Assembly (NCBI GenBank): GCA_029204225.1
Contig: CM055100.1
Span: 16,508,164-16,572,163, forward strand
Direction of reading: 5' to 3'
DNA: 64,000 nucleotides
From: Diphasiastrum complanatum
Taxonomy: Eukaryota; Streptophyta; Lycopodiopsida; Lycopodiales; Lycopodiaceae
In this document: positions 11,166 through 23,017 of the stretch, in pieces
Position numbering within the stretch: the first letter of the stretch is position 1
How the letters are laid out: each line of letters begins with the position of its first letter
The notes under the pieces: model-generated
Seen by the model: only the letters and a program-made list of their open reading frames with translations
The model's database searches: none
Told to the model about the DNA's origin: nothing
Position numbers and translations under genes: made by a program

Positions 11166-11997
11166 TGTGAAAAATGCAAAAATAAGCTTGGTAGAGGCCA
11201 AAAATCTTGTATATAGATAAACACACATGTGCGGAGCCTGTTCCCACGTGTGAAAATAGTGTACTTGTCATGTACCATAGTCATATAGGTTGTACATATG
11301 ATTTAATTCAAGTTCTAGTGGCTAAAAAGGCCAAAAACTAGTTTTCTAGATATATGACACATGGCATCAATCTATTGATTGCATGAGCCAGATATTTTGG
11401 TTAGGTGTCATATCCCATGTGTAGAGGACAGCTCACACGTGTGGAATAAGCTGAAGTAGGCTAATTTTGAATTCTAGAAGATTCCAAGTAGATCTCCATA
11501 TAGAAGGAAAATGAACCAAAAGTGCTCAAAATAGAAGGTTTTGTCCAAGTGTCAGTTTTGCATGATGAATCATCATATGACAAAGCACCTTCACACATGT
11601 GGGATCAGAGGGATGATCAGTACCACGAGCTCCCACTTATTGTATATATAGAGCCACATTTGGCCATAATTAATGTGAGACACCAATCTTGGTTTTGGAA
11701 GCAATTTTGAGTGATTCTCTCCATTTGTCTACATTTGTTTTCATTGTTTTGAGGTTCTATCAATGTGTACTTGATTTTCAGGTTGGAATCCATACTCATA
11801 TAGTGTTTCACACGTGTGAAACCAGAAAGTACACTTACCTTCAATTAATGATTGTTCTTGTTAGGATTTTGTGTCTAGAATTGATCTAGATTGATCTTAA
11901 TCTGAAGTAGATTGATAGATCAAGTAATCTGACAACCAATCCCTTTTGAGGATCAGATTAGGATCCACTCTCGGTCCTTTTTGTACTTTTTTCCACA
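11166..11997 (+). repeat. Solo LTR K1 with 5-bp target duplication
   Basis: This 832-bp copia-type LTR begins TGTGAAAAATG and ends CCACA. It is flanked by TGATT at 11,161-11,165 and again at 11,998-12,002, the 5-bp duplication expected of copia insertion. No internal region remains, so it arose by LTR-LTR recombination. It contains CACACGTGTG at 11,434-11,443 and 11,809-11,818 and a TATA box gtatatatagag near 11,641. An inverted, very similar copy (K2) is at 29,679-30,508. Confidence 0.9.
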
Positions 11998-12370
11998 TGA
12001 TTTAGTGCTTGAATAAATCACAAGCTATTGAAATTGCTTCAGCCCAAAAATTCTTGGGTAGCTGAAGCATTTGACATTATTGATCGTGCTATATTAAGTA
12101 GTGTTCGGTTCTTCCTCTTGACTACTCCATTCTGTTGTGGTGTGTAGCTGGTGGTGAACTGATATATAATGTCACATGATGATAAGTAGTCAGACATTTC
12201 ATCTGATAGATACTCTCCCCCGCTATTGGTGCACAGGGTCTTGAGATTTTGACCAGTCTGTGTCTCAGCAAACTGCTTGAATTATTTGAAACAGTTGAAT
12301 GCCTCAAATTTGTCCTTGATGAACATAATGTTGGTGAACCTTGAATAGTCATCGATAAAAGTGATAAAAT
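11998..12370 (-). pseudogene. Copia integrase fragment on minus strand
   Basis: The minus-strand translation contains FITFIDDYSRFTNIMFIKDK, then NSGGEYLSDEMSDYL and QFTTSYTPQQNGVVKRKNRT. These are the core integrase blocks: the D...D-N-G-G-E-[YF] and P-Q-Q-N-G-V-x-E-R-K-N-R signature, here with the catalytic Glu region changed to K. In-frame stops are present. The flank joined to element D at its left end held the K1 insertion. Confidence 0.8.
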
Positions 12371-12402
12371 ATAGTGTTGAACCCATAGAGGGAGTACTCA
12401 TA

Positions 12403-12612
12403 GGGTTGCACAGATCACTATTGAGACTACATGCAAATCTTCCTAACTCTTTTTTGGAAGAAGCTTTAGCATGTGCTAACTATCTTTGTAATAGGTGGAC
12501 AAGTGCTTCCTTGGATGGTAAAACTCCTTTTGAGGTCCTTTATGGTAGAAGGCCAAGTGTCAAGCATTGTAGAATCTTTGGTTGTACTTGTCTTGTCAAC
12601 ATCACTCTATAG
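12403..12612 (+). pseudogene. Copia integrase C-terminal fragment on plus strand
   Basis: LPNSFLEEALACANYLCNRW, LDGKTPFEVLYGRRPSVKHC and RIFGCTCLV are the copia integrase segment after the catalytic core. This strand is opposite to the neighbouring integrase piece, so two unrelated scraps are joined head to head near 12,370-12,400. Confidence 0.8.
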
Positions 12613-13045
12613 AACGACTGATCAAACAAATCTTGATTCTACTAACAAAGCGCACAGTTTACTTGACACAAACTTGACAAAGGATGAGAAAGAAACAAAC
12701 GCAAACTCAAAACATTTCTATTCATGACCAACTCGAAAGATTCACGAAAGATTCGCAAAATTTGTCTTGCAATGATCTCGAAAGATTTGCAAAATAGTTT
12801 TTTGTAGAAGCTCGTGGCTTTCTTGTTGAAGCTCGAAAGATTCGATAGAACATCTCTGATTTTCACACATGCGGAATTTCATAATTCTGTACTACCACTT
12901 TTATGACCTGAAAATTCAGTTCCAATCCAATTTGATCCAAACACACTTCAAAGAAAGTTGAGAAAAAGTGTATAACTGCTTTTTTGCTTTATTGAGCTCT
13001 CAAATTCTTGTACAATCAGAGATGTTAGCATGCAAAGCTCAATTT
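12613..13045. other. Probable untranslated leader of a minus-strand copia element
   Basis: No coding region is visible. It lies just inside a primer binding site (13,046-13,058), so it is probably the 5' leader of the element that owned LTR P. Repeated blocks of the type tcgaaagattcg occur between 12,735 and 12,850. Confidence 0.45.
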
Positions 13046-13058
13046 GGCTCTGATACCA
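13046..13058 (-). other. Primer binding site next to LTR P
   Basis: Minus-strand TGGTATCAGAGCC is a perfect plant copia primer binding site for the initiator methionine tRNA and abuts LTR P. Confidence 0.85.
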
Positions 13059-13250
13059 TGACAAAATTTCCAGAATTCACACGTGTGGGAATGATCCACA
13101 AGTATGATAGATCTAATTAAGCTTTATGATTAGCACAATAACCTGATTCTAGATTGTATAGCAAGATCTAGTACAGAAGTTATGGCTTAACCACAATCTA
13201 GCATGCTAAGAATCAGAGAATGATAGCAATGAATCATAAAAAGAGCAGAT
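13059..13250 (-). repeat. LTR P, truncated
   Basis: The LTR begins (plus strand) tgacaaaatttcc right after the primer binding site and carries one exact CACACGTGTG at 13,078-13,087. It is cut off near 13,250 by the protease end of element H, so most of it is missing. Confidence 0.65.
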
Positions 13251-14359
13251 TCATGGATAACTTAGGTACATATAGAACTTTGGAGAGTAGCTTAGATTGA
13301 CCATTTGCAAAGCATAATCTTACAGTTCCTTCAACTTTAATAGCTTGTGTGCTATTGTCGCCAAGGTGAACAAATTTCTGGGTACTATAAGGTGTATAGG
13401 ACTCAAAACAACCAATTAGGCTAGTCATGTGCTGAGTGGCTCCGGAATTCAGGAACCAAGAACTGTCGCCAGATGCTCCTTGATGGTTGGTCATGAAGGC
13501 ATCATGATCCGCTTCTTGAATGGGCTGTGGAGCTTTTGCAGCTCCATTTGTCACTTGATTCGACTGCCCTTTGCTATTTTCTTCGCTTGAAATATTCGGC
13601 AGCCTTGTATTTTGTGGTTGTTTCGTTTGTAGTATCTGTAGAACAGCTTTTTCTTTGTCTGCGAATTCGACTGTTCCTTTTGCTGAGCTGGTTTTTGGTC
13701 TGGATTTGAGAGCTTCATGTCTTTTTTCTTCTTCTACTTTGTTGTGCCCTTGTTGGTGTACAAGACGTGAGAATCAGCTGAGGAGCTTCGTTCCTTCATG
13801 TGTCTTCCTGCAACAACATAGTGATGACTCTCGAAAGAGTCAACTCTGAATGAGTCGTGATGATCATCACCCAGCTGTTGTAAGAACTTGGCAAGCTTGT
13901 AACCAGTTGCATCACTGCGTCTTGATCGTCTATGACATATCTGACAGCGGCCATTTGTCTTAGCAGGTTCTTGAATTGATTAATGTGATTCTGTAGAGAA
14001 TCACCATTCGTCATCTTGAGGGAGTAGAATTTGTTCCTGAGATGTAGCTTAGAAGATACATCTCACACTTTGTATAGCGTGCTCAAGATGTCCCAGACTT
14101 TTTCCGATGTCTAAGCCTTGGATACATGGCGGATCTGTGTATCCGTGTTGTTGAGGATAATCAGCGCAAAAGCTTTTCCATCCTTCAGCTTCCATCTGGC
14201 GATTGTTGCGTCGTCCACTTCGGGTTTCCCTTCTGCACCTGTAACAACGTCGTACAATTCGTTTGCCATTAGTACAGTCTCCATCTTAAATTTCAACAGA
14301 TGGTAATTGGCTCCATCAAGCTTGTCCATGAGAGGATTGGCTTTCCCTTGGGAATCCAT
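13234..14359 (-). pseudogene. Copia element H gag and protease
   Basis: The minus-strand frame starts at 14,359 with MDSQGKANPLMDKLDGANYH and proceeds through the UBN2-type gag (MTNGDSLQNHINQFKNLLRQ, AVMQLVTSLPSSYNSW, ITTHSELTLSRVITMLLQED). Stops occur near 14,112 and 13,795. A zinc-knuckle region (about 13,580-13,660) is out of frame. The protease part reads WFLNSGATQHM, where the catalytic Asp of DSGA has become Asn, and ends at VLYVPKLSMNL. Element H is truncated there. A plus-strand copy of the same gag-protease segment sits at 37,441-37,795. Confidence 0.85.
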
Positions 14360-14490
14360 GTGGAAGAATTAGTCTAAGTGATAGGAGAAACGATCAGTGA
14401 CTTAAGTATGAAAAATATAGAACAAGAAAACTATTACTCTATTGGCTAGTAGAGTCTTGTACTGTGGGAGCTAATCAAGCTATAAAGATA

Positions 14491-14502
14491 GCTCTGATAC
14501 CA
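14491..14502 (-). other. Primer binding site of copia element H
   Basis: Minus-strand TGGTATCAGAGC lies directly beside LTR H and matches the initiator methionine tRNA site. Confidence 0.9.
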
Positions 14503-15561
14503 TGTTGGGAGAGAGAGAGGAAGAATAAATGACGAACACAAATGAGAAACGAACTCGAACAGAAAATGTTCGTGCGCATCGGAATGAGTTAAATGACTCT
14601 CTCTCTAAACATGACTACGCCTATCAGAATGAGTAGAACTTTAGTGATAGAAATCACAGTCATTCTAGATTACGTAGCCAAACATTTAAATGGATGAAGC
14701 GCTAGATGAATAATTTGTCACAAATTGCAAGACAATTTATCTGTCGCGAATGATTCACGAAGAGCTAGACTGTGTTCAACTGATAATTAGTCGCAAATTA
14801 TTCGTGAAAGACGAGACTAAAAGTTAATTGTCTATTACCAGAAAGAGCAACAAGAAAGATCAGTTAGAATGAAGAATAAGCATAAGAATATTGACAAATC
14901 TAAAATGCAAAACAAATGAACTGTGTTAGATTAAGTATATCAAGTATACAAGTCAATAATGCGGTAGAGCACAAGACTGTAGCGGACGAAACCGCGTGCC
15001 CTACAAAGCTTATTTGTCTGTAATGAGGAATGAAACCTCCTTCACTTATTCTAGACTTATCTTGCTTCATCAGAATTCATCATCATCATAGAATATGCAT
15101 ATGGTATCCAATATATATACATAATATTACATGTGTGCAGATGCGAAAGTACAAAGTGGATGTGTTGTCTGTAGGAGATCGTGGGTGGCTGCAATCGTTG
15201 TCTAATTTGTTAGCGCAACTGCATGGGGTGAGCATAAAAAGGGTGCGACATCAGCCAGTACTGAAGTGAACATTGGTGATGATGCAAAAGTGTGTCACTC
15301 TTACGAATGGCCTTAGGATAAGATTTATAGGGTGCCTTATCTGTTAGGGCATGTTTGGCATTCAGTAAGGTAGTGTCCCCTTTTCGCCTGTTACCATGAC
15401 TTGTGTAAGAACACAATGTCGCGATTCATTTGCCTTTTCTTCATCTATGCAAATTTGCATGTAGAAAATGCAGACTATGCGACAACGTTAGAAAAATATG
15501 CAGCATGAATGGAGACAGATTAAAATTGGGATTTAGGATAGTAGGAGGAGTAAATCCAACA
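14503..15561 (-). repeat. 5' LTR of copia element H
   Basis: This 1,059-bp LTR reads on the minus strand from TGTTGGATTTACTCC at 15,561 to CTCCCAACA at 14,503. It is an inverted near-copy of the 3' LTR of element G (32,991-34,035), so H and G belong to one family. It includes a shared block with element A (catgactacgcctatcag). Confidence 0.88.
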
Positions 15562-15599
15562 CGGTGCTATGGTGCTCGTGTTGTGTTGTCGTGAGGATC

Positions 15600-16588
15600 C
15601 TATCGGTATTCATAACTGACATGGCGAGCATGCAGGATCTTACTTGGTTGTTTTGGGCAGTCTTTGAAGTTGTATTCTCTGACACAGTCGGGACACTCGA
15701 CGTGGTACTTGGTCTTGATTGGGTAATCAACTATGAAATGGTGGGTTTCACCACAGATAAAACATCTGTTATTCAATGGCCCTTGGATAACGGCATAGCC
15801 ATCTTGTATGGCGAGTGGTTCTGGACTTTCAGGTGGATATTCATGATAAGTCAAGGAATGTCTAGACTATGACGGTTGTTCTTCATATTGTTGGAATGTA
15901 TGTGCTTGGATAGGCTGATATGAAGGACAAGCATCAACAAGATGTGTATCCCAGCAGTGTGGGCACCATATTGGTTTTCGTCTATAAGGTACCTGTGCAA
16001 GGTTTGGCTGACCAGGCATATTGCTTTGGATAGACTTCAGGGTATTTTGAAACTCATTGGTGAGTTTCTCCATTTGTAGTTGGTGTTGCTTATTAGGCAA
16101 CTCCAATTGGGATTTTCAAAGCTGATATCGGGTGTCCTCGATCGGCTTTGTCATGGACAGGAGCACATGGTGCTCTCCTTTCTCTGGATTCATCAACATC
16201 TGATCCTTCATCTTCCTCCTTGATGGCATCAGACATAGCTAACTTTAGGCTTGTATATTCATCATTGGATTTAAGCTCGCATCTGATCCATCTTGGAGGG
16301 CCAACTAAAAACCAGATGATGGGAATCTGTTCAGAGGGCTGTTCTTGTACTTGACTTTTGAGGCTAGGGCTTAAAACGCTTGATAAATGACTCTTTCAAA
16401 ATTGACCAGTCCGTCTTATCTTCACGATCGAGGTTAAAAAACCAGTCACGTGCTTTAGCGATCATGGTCATGGAAAACAGTTGGACCATAGCATCGGGAG
16501 ATGTTTCGCCATACACATCACATGCATTCTCAGATATTTGCAAAAATCTTTGAGGTTCCGAACTACCATCAAACTTGGGTAGATCCAT
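15600..16588 (-). pseudogene. Gypsy-type gag (non-autonomous element)
   Basis: The minus strand reads PKFDGSSEPQRFLQISENAC, then MIAKARDWFFNLDREDKTDW and ILKESFIKRFKP (16,364-16,588). This is the Retrotrans_gag fold typical of Ty3/gypsy capsid. It continues with a Gln-rich linker and WCPHCWDTHLVDACP (about 15,940), then CFICGETHHFIVDYP and CPDCVREYNFKDCP (15,600-15,780), three Cys/His clusters of the zinc-knuckle type, some incomplete. No protease or RT follows, since LTR H begins at 15,561. It is either a truncated gypsy element or a gag-only derivative. Stops occur at about 16,110 and 16,370. Confidence 0.65.
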
Positions 16589-16699
16589 CTTGGATGTACG
16601 TCTCTCAAGATGAGCTCAGTGAGTAGCAAAAACGCCATTAAGGTGGGTTCTGGACTGCGAGGGTTCAGCACCATAAAAATGGGGTCGTGCTCATGAAGA

Positions 16700-17195
16700 C
16701 TCGGCTCTATTAGGTTCTTGTCCCTTGAATGGATTTATGGATAGCTCATAGAATTGGGATCGCATTTGGTAGAACTTATGACGTCTGATTTATTCAGCTG
16801 TAGGGGACCTGATCTCGTATGGATAATCTTCTGGAAGCTCAATATATGTATGTTGGTCCATTGGGTATCTCTTTTGGTGTGGGGTATGAGTTTCTGGTGT
16901 TTTTGGATTTTTGAGAATTTTTGATGCTTTTGGATTTTTTAGGGTTTTTGAAAAAGTCAAGGGGAAGACTCAGTATGAAAAGGGCATTCTAATGGTATGG
17001 GTTTTATTTTTTGAAAAAAAAATTTGGTGTTCATGTTTTTTTTTTTTTTTTCAGACTCCAAGCTTTGGGGAAGATGGTGGTTTGGTCGAAATGGCAATCA
17101 GAGATCTCGTTTGAAAGTTATGTGGTTTGGTCTTGATCTCGTCCGGTCAAGATGGGAGTTAATTGATCCGATCAAGAATTGACCTAATTGCCTTG
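16700..17195. other. No gene; T-rich
   Basis: Nothing recognisable is seen. A poly-T run lies at about 17,037-17,051 and short tttttggattttt repeats near 16,900-16,945. It is probably the leader of the gypsy-type element to the left. Confidence 0.4.
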
Positions 17196-17505
17196 GTCGA
17201 GGTCTAGGGAATGCTCTGGTGGAAATCTGACTGGAACACTCCAATTGAGATCTGACGGGAACGTTCCGATTGAGATCTGACGCAAATGCTTCGGTCGAGA
17301 TCTGACGCAAACGCTCTGACTGGAATGCTCCAGTTGAGATCTGACTGGAACGCTCCTGTTGAGATTCGACGCAATTGAGATCTGACTCGAAAGCTTCGGT
17401 CAAGATCTGACGCGAAAGCTTCGGTCGAGATCTGACTGGAACGCTTTGGTCGAGATCTGACCCAAACAATCCGGTTGAGATTTCTTATGGAGGCCTCGGT
17501 CGAGG
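17196..17505. repeat. 25-bp minisatellite, about 11 copies
   Basis: The unit is gagatctgac[gt][gc][ga]aa[ca]g[ct]t[ct]cggt[tc]-like and recurs every 25 bases from about 17,222 to 17,500, with one or two longer or shorter units (near 17,298 and 17,361). Because 25 is not a multiple of 3 and the unit lacks minus-strand stops, all three minus-strand frames stay open and give Arg/Ser/Asp-rich pseudo-proteins. Each unit has a BglII-like AGATCT core. Confidence 0.85.
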
Positions 17506-18305
17506 TGGCTTGCATGGACATGCAGGAGCATGAGAGATGAAGGAAATGCTTTGGTTGCAGGAGGTGTGTGTGGCAGGGTCTGGAGAGCGTGGAGAGCATG
17601 TGTAGGGAATAAAAAATGATGTGTGGAGGGATTTGTTTTGAAGGTCTGAAGTAGGAAAGCGGTATGGAGTGCTCTAGTCAAGAGGATGATGTGTAAGTTT
17701 GGAGATAAAGGGTGCGGTTCAGATTGCGTGTGCAGTGGTGACATTCATGCTAGTGTGCTTGGTCCAATTGATAATGCCTGCAGATTTTGTGGGGGCAGTG
17801 ATTGAGCTACAGAAAATTCGTGGCTAGAAAAAATGAATTCCGTCATGAAGTGTTTAGCCACAATATTTTGATGAGTAATATGGCATTGATGATTGAGTAA
17901 AAAATGCAGCTAGGGATGAGTTGAGGAAAGCGTGTAAGAGCACTACTCGCAAGATTGGATGCTACACTCACATGTAAAAGTAATCCTTCATGTGAACAAA
18001 GGAAAACAGGGAGGTGAAGAGAACAGGTGCACGTGGAGGTATCGATAGGTTTCTGGTCTTGATTTGCATCAAGAATTAGAATAAGTTAAAACAAGAATGG
18101 TGCACACACAGTATCGACTGTTTTGACATTATAGTGAGGAACATTGAAAATCAAGAATGTTTTAGAATATAGAGTATTATAGACTTTGTAAAAACTCAGA
18201 TGTGTGGAAAGATTGAGAATTTTTTTGCAGGAATCTGAGCGGGGACAATGTTGCAGCTCTTATGGATTTAGAATGCATTGGAGTTCAAGTGGCAATGATG
18301 CCAAA
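17506..18305. other. No gene seen
   Basis: AT-rich sequence. I see no domain, LTR border or tandem repeat. Confidence 0.5.
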
Positions 18306-19262
18306 TGTTGATAGATCCTTTGCTTGGAAGGATCTGTCTACTAGTTTTCGTTCTTCTTACTTCTTCATCTGCCTGTCAGCAGAGACAATGGGCTCTTGCT
18401 TAAGTTATTCTTTCTTGTTTAAAGCCCAAAATCAGGCATAAGGGACAGATCTACATTGTAGTATTTTTTCTTGCTTGTCAAAGGACAACTCAGATCTATC
18501 TCTCTTGAACCATGTCACATGCAATCAAACCGTCATGTAACCAAAAGATCATCATGCAGTCCAGGTGAACAACCATGAAATCTACTTCTACTTTGCTGCA
18601 AAATGAACTTAATCAGATTCTAAATGCTACTAAACTTGGATAAATCCACAAAACTAGAACAAAAAACTAATTTACAACATTTTAGAAGTCCAAGAATCAA
18701 GAAACCAACCAGTCTTTTGATTCTTGGACATCCCAAGAACATCAAGAACTAGAATGTTGGAGGATATGCAAGATTTAAACCACATTTCTAGCCTATTACT
18801 TTACCTGAATGTTGATTCCTACATTAATCCACCAACAAGAAATGAAAACTAATCCACAACTAGGAAAGCAAGAAATCTAATCCACTCTACGATCCACAGC
18901 CACACACAAAGGAGGGAAGGGCAAGATCATGAATGCATCACGCAAGAAACAAGCATGATCAAGGAGCTCATTGGATGCACCTAACTCGTGGAGGCTCTTC
19001 TCATTTCAGCATGGAGTTGATACAATACACAAAAGCTCCTCTTCACAAAGAGGGAGTTTCTTAAATAAACAAGAGAGCTCCTTAGGTGGCATCCTAGTGG
19101 CATTTCCACATCACACAAATTACAAGTGGAATAATGCTCTCCACGAAGTCACCATCAAAAGGTGGCTCACTCTACTTTCTTTAAGAGGGGTCTACTTGCA
19201 TTTATTATTTTGCCTAGAAATACTAGTTCGTACATGGTCATTCCATCTTTCGAGATTCACCA
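18306..19262 (+). repeat. Dispersed LTR-like repeat L1
   Basis: This 957-bp block (TGTTGATAGATCC ... GATTCACCA) is nearly identical, in inverted orientation, to 36,513-37,440 (L2). It has TG...CA-type ends, but no flanking duplication, primer binding site or polypurine tract that I can find. It is therefore LTR-like rather than a proven LTR. A small open frame starting MDAPNSWRLFSFQ is conserved in both copies but has no known domain. Confidence 0.6.
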
Positions 19263-21240
19263 TGAATTTGAAAGATAAAAAATATATATCAGCAGAGGTC
19301 GGAACAAATGTCGGAATATACATCGGTATATTGTTTGAATCAGCATGATTTATTCCAAGCTCCATTCCGACCTTGAAAGTACCTCAGGAAGCTGCTATGA
19401 TGATCTGCCTGAAATGCTATAATGAATATTGGTCCAGTATCTAATAATGAAATCTACAAAACAAAAACCAGTATTGCAGTTTGCTTAGTTTACTATCACA
19501 AAAAAATAGTTGTAACAAATTAATTTTAGAAAAAGAGCATCCATATGCAATCTAGCATATCCATCAAAACACTGGCAGTAGGATTTGGCATCAGAACAGC
19601 CATCAGAATAGGCGCTGATTTAACAAATCCAATAGATCCATATATTCCGATGGGTATTATGACTCTCTAGAAGCCTGGATCTATAGCACCCTCAACTATG
19701 AATCTACATCGCCCTCATCCAGCACCCTCACCTGCAATAGCCTTCGGAATAGCAAATATTGCAGATTTGCCTATTTCGACGGCCGTTCCGACCTGTCTGC
19801 TTCTCAAAAAATTGGCTCCACCAATTCCTTTGCCTTAGAGGATACATAGAAAACGTGGTGTCAATAAAACCAAAATGAGATCACATTGAGATGGATACTA
19901 TGATGCTAGAGAAAAAGAGAGTGAGAAAAGAGATTACCTTGCATCCAAAAAATAAAAAAGCCTCCATCCTCCACTTTCCCTTTCTTTCTTGACCTCCCCA
20001 CATTTTATTCTGCAAGAAGTAAGCTAAGAGAAAGAGCAAGGGCAACAAGCAAAGTGCAAGAGGATAAAAAAGAACAAGCAAAATGCAAGAGGAGAAAGCA
20101 AAAAGCAATAGCAAGAGAAGCAAGAGGAGCACTCAAATGTGAGAAAAATAATAAGAGCAAGGAGGATAAAGTGGGTGAGCAAGGATCAACAAGCAAGGGA
20201 GAGGACAAAGGCAGTAGGTATGTCCCTTGATTCCATCACCCACTCCTCTTCCCTCTTCGAAATTGTTGCTGAAAATGTCAGTCTTTTCAAAATTTTCAAG
20301 AATCTATCTGACCCTCTGTATACAACTACCTCACACTAGCTTCAGTCCACCGACAACAATTTGAGGCCCTGACTAAAGTCGAATTAGTATTCCTTGCCTG
20401 TTCTGAGGTGAATTCTAATTTGATGCATTTTGGCTCCTCCCAAGCCTTGTCAAAGAATATATAGTACACTTGATGGCACAATTTTTTATCTGGTAAATTG
20501 TATTGATCATCTGGTTAAAGGATGTCATAAGTGTCCAAACATCAACGTATTTGGCATCCAACCACTATTCTTGGGTGACTAGTGTTGGTCAGGTAACGAT
20601 TTTTTATTTTCGATTCTCAACCCGCTTATCAACCTGGTTCTAATGAAGACCTTGACCGGTGGGTACACTTGTTATCCTAAACTAGCTTATGTGTAGAACC
20701 AGCGGATATGTTCCTTTGTAAGAACCGGCCACAGTTGAGAACCGTCGGGTTCCTTTGAGCCTTGGAGGGGGATATAACCCGAGTATCAATTCACTGTATA
20801 GAACCTAACATTCATTAATGGCTTTTAGCAAGTGACTATTTTAGCAATAATCATTTTCAAAATGATTTGTTATTATTTTTTATAAAAATAATATATATCG
20901 GGAACCAAATATAGGAACCGATGGTTCTTATAAAAACCGGTCCGAACCTGTTTTCGGATATCGGACAAGCCAACAATATAGTATAGTACAAAAACTGGTG
21001 AGAATTGAAGAGCAAGGCTAGACATGTAATGATGCATGTAGGCATGCTTCGCATATCTAGGCGTAATCCGATCTTGCAATTGTACTACTAATTTTGAGAG
21101 ACTAGTTGCACTAGACTCAAATTTAGTTATTATATACATGTCTTTTGTTTGTCTCAATACATTTATTTAGTCTGTTTTATGTATTGATAATCATTTCTAA
21201 TTTTGTGTTTCATCCATTGTCAATTGCCAAGGTGCCACTA
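19263..21240. other. Intergenic repeats, no gene recognised
   Basis: Between 19,290 and 19,370 several gtcgg/ccgac motifs on both strands resemble subterminal repeats of a DNA transposon. From about 20,590 to 20,960 there are many ggttc/gaacc motifs (for example aaaaaccggtccgaacc), typical of hAT-like ends. The 19,900-20,130 part is purine-rich. I could not assign termini to any of these. Confidence 0.4.
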
Positions 21241-22514
21241 ATGCAAATGTCAAGTTCACGTTCCTCATCCTCAGATAATGAGGCAGGACCATCACATATA
21301 GGATCAGAGGCCTGGTTACACCAGAGAATACCATGCCCATGTGCATGATGTAAGTATGCACTGCGACGAGAGCGACGTACCACTATATCACATGTTCACA
21401 TGTATGGTCAGATTGAGAGGGTCATTATTTGTGCGGACGGAGGTCGGTTCTTCGGTGAGTTATACTTTGCAAACATCTTTGTATTGCTAAAATTAAATAC
21501 ATGATTGCACATTCCTTTTGCATGTATGTTGTTTGGTGCCCTTCCTGATTGGCAAAATTTTTTCTATTATTCTTGATTGTTGTTGCACTTGTATTGTGTA
21601 GGATGATGACTCACACTCACATGACTATCGAAGAATTCAACCAGATATTGCCATGCAATCCGCATGATTCATATGTGCAAGCGCACGAGAGCCACCACTT
21701 TCCTCGCATGCACCACCTGTGGACTTGCACGAAGAGATGTCCCAAGAAGACACAACATACGAGGATGTGCCATTCACATCGCATGATCACGAGGGGGACA
21801 TGGATGACATGATGGATGCATTCTTCACAAACCCACACGAGGCCACATTGACAAGGGAAGAAGAGATGATGCGTGGCTTGGCATTTAATCTTTTGTACGA
21901 CGGTGCACAAATGTCAAAGTTGCGAGCTTGTTTGCTACTTTTGAACTTGCAAACTAAGTATAGGGGGTCGGATGCGAGTGTGATAGAGTTGTTTGGATAA
22001 GCTTGCTTGCTTCATGATGTGTTTTACACACAATTTGCTCTAATCTCGTTTTATTTTTAATTCATGCATTGCGAGAAACTATATATATCTAATTACATAA
22101 ATTTATAATTTGTCGCAGTTTGCTCAGGAAAATGTTGCTCCCAAATAACACCATGGCGACGTCTTGACAAGAAGCCAAGAAAATGCTATCTGCGGTCGGC
22201 ATGGATTACAAGAGCATCCATGCATGTCCCAACGATTGCATCTTATATCGAGATGAGTTTGAAGAGGCAAGCACGTGTCCACAATGTGGGGAACACCGCT
22301 ACATACAAGATTTACAAGGAGCAACCATACCCGCCAAGGTGGTAAGACATTTTTCCATCATACTTAGGATACGCCACATGTTTAAGTGTAATTCCATCAT
22401 GGAGCTAATGACATGGCATTCGAGAAATCGTTCATTCGACGATACTATGAGGACCCCTGCCGATTCTCCAACATGGAAGCACGTGGATGCCACCTGGCAT
22501 GAGTTTTGTTGAAA
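21241..22514 (+). pseudogene. CACTA (En/Spm) transposase TNP2, N-terminal part
   Basis: The plus strand encodes a Ser-rich start (SSSRSSSSDNEAGPSH), an acidic segment with DMMDAFFTNPHEATLTREEE, LYDGAQMSKLRACLLLLNLQ, then after an intron-like gap (about 22,000-22,180) GMDYKSIHACPNDCILYRDE, a zinc-binding CPQCGEHRY, VVRHFSIILRI and RTPADSPTWKHVDATW. This is the conserved N-terminal half of TNP2, including the IHACPNDC and CPxCG signature. It stops shortly after ADSPTWK and the catalytic half is absent. The C-terminal half at 1,406-2,674 could be from the same family, but the order on the chromosome is reversed. Confidence 0.85.
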
Positions 22515-23017
22515 TTGAAAAATAATCCATCTTGACTTTAGGCTTGCTACAAATATTGTACCGTGCAAGTATGTTGTTCCATAAATGCAAATGCCAAATT
22601 TGGCCTAGATAGAACTTGAGCTATATGGATTTGTCATATCTAGTTTGATGATTACAACTTGCATATAGATTGTAGACTTAGAAATAGCAAAAATGTGCTT
22701 GTAGAAACTCATGGCATTTCACATGCATTAATTGTATGTGATCCGTAGTGACATGCAAGACATGCACAAAGTGAAATGGACACATGCATGATGATTTCTA
22801 CAATTCTAGTTAGAACTAGGACACTTGGTAAAAGTAGGTAGAGATACATGCATGAGATGTGACAAATGTCACATAGACTCTAGTTTTCACTTTAGATGTC
22901 ATTAAAAGGTGGATGGATGTGGTTCTACCTCGAGCCACCTCAAACTCCATATATATGTGTAGCCATTCTCATGTTTTTTTATGAAGAACCAAAGCTTTGT
23001 AGCTATCTCATGCCATT
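22515..23017. other. No gene; possible promoter-like end of an LTR
   Basis: The sequence has a TATA-like ccatatatatgtg at about 22,948-22,960 and then enters element G coding sequence in the middle of pol. I see no LTR border, so G lacks its 5' LTR and gag here. Confidence 0.4.

Noticed and set aside
11522-11710. Conserved 62-codon frame starting MLKIEGFVQVSV (also 29,964-30,152, minus)
   Set aside because: Both copies are within solo LTRs K1 and K2, and the similarity extends over the whole LTR.
17098-17744. Three overlapping minus-strand frames with Arg/Ser/Asp repeats as a repetitive protein
   Set aside because: They are produced by a 25-bp minisatellite without stops. The repeat drifts through all frames, so there is no selected reading frame.
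18971-19348. Conserved small protein starting MDAPNSWRLFSFQ (also at 36,591-36,782, minus)
   Set aside because: Conservation is explained by the L1/L2 repeat, which matches in non-coding parts too.
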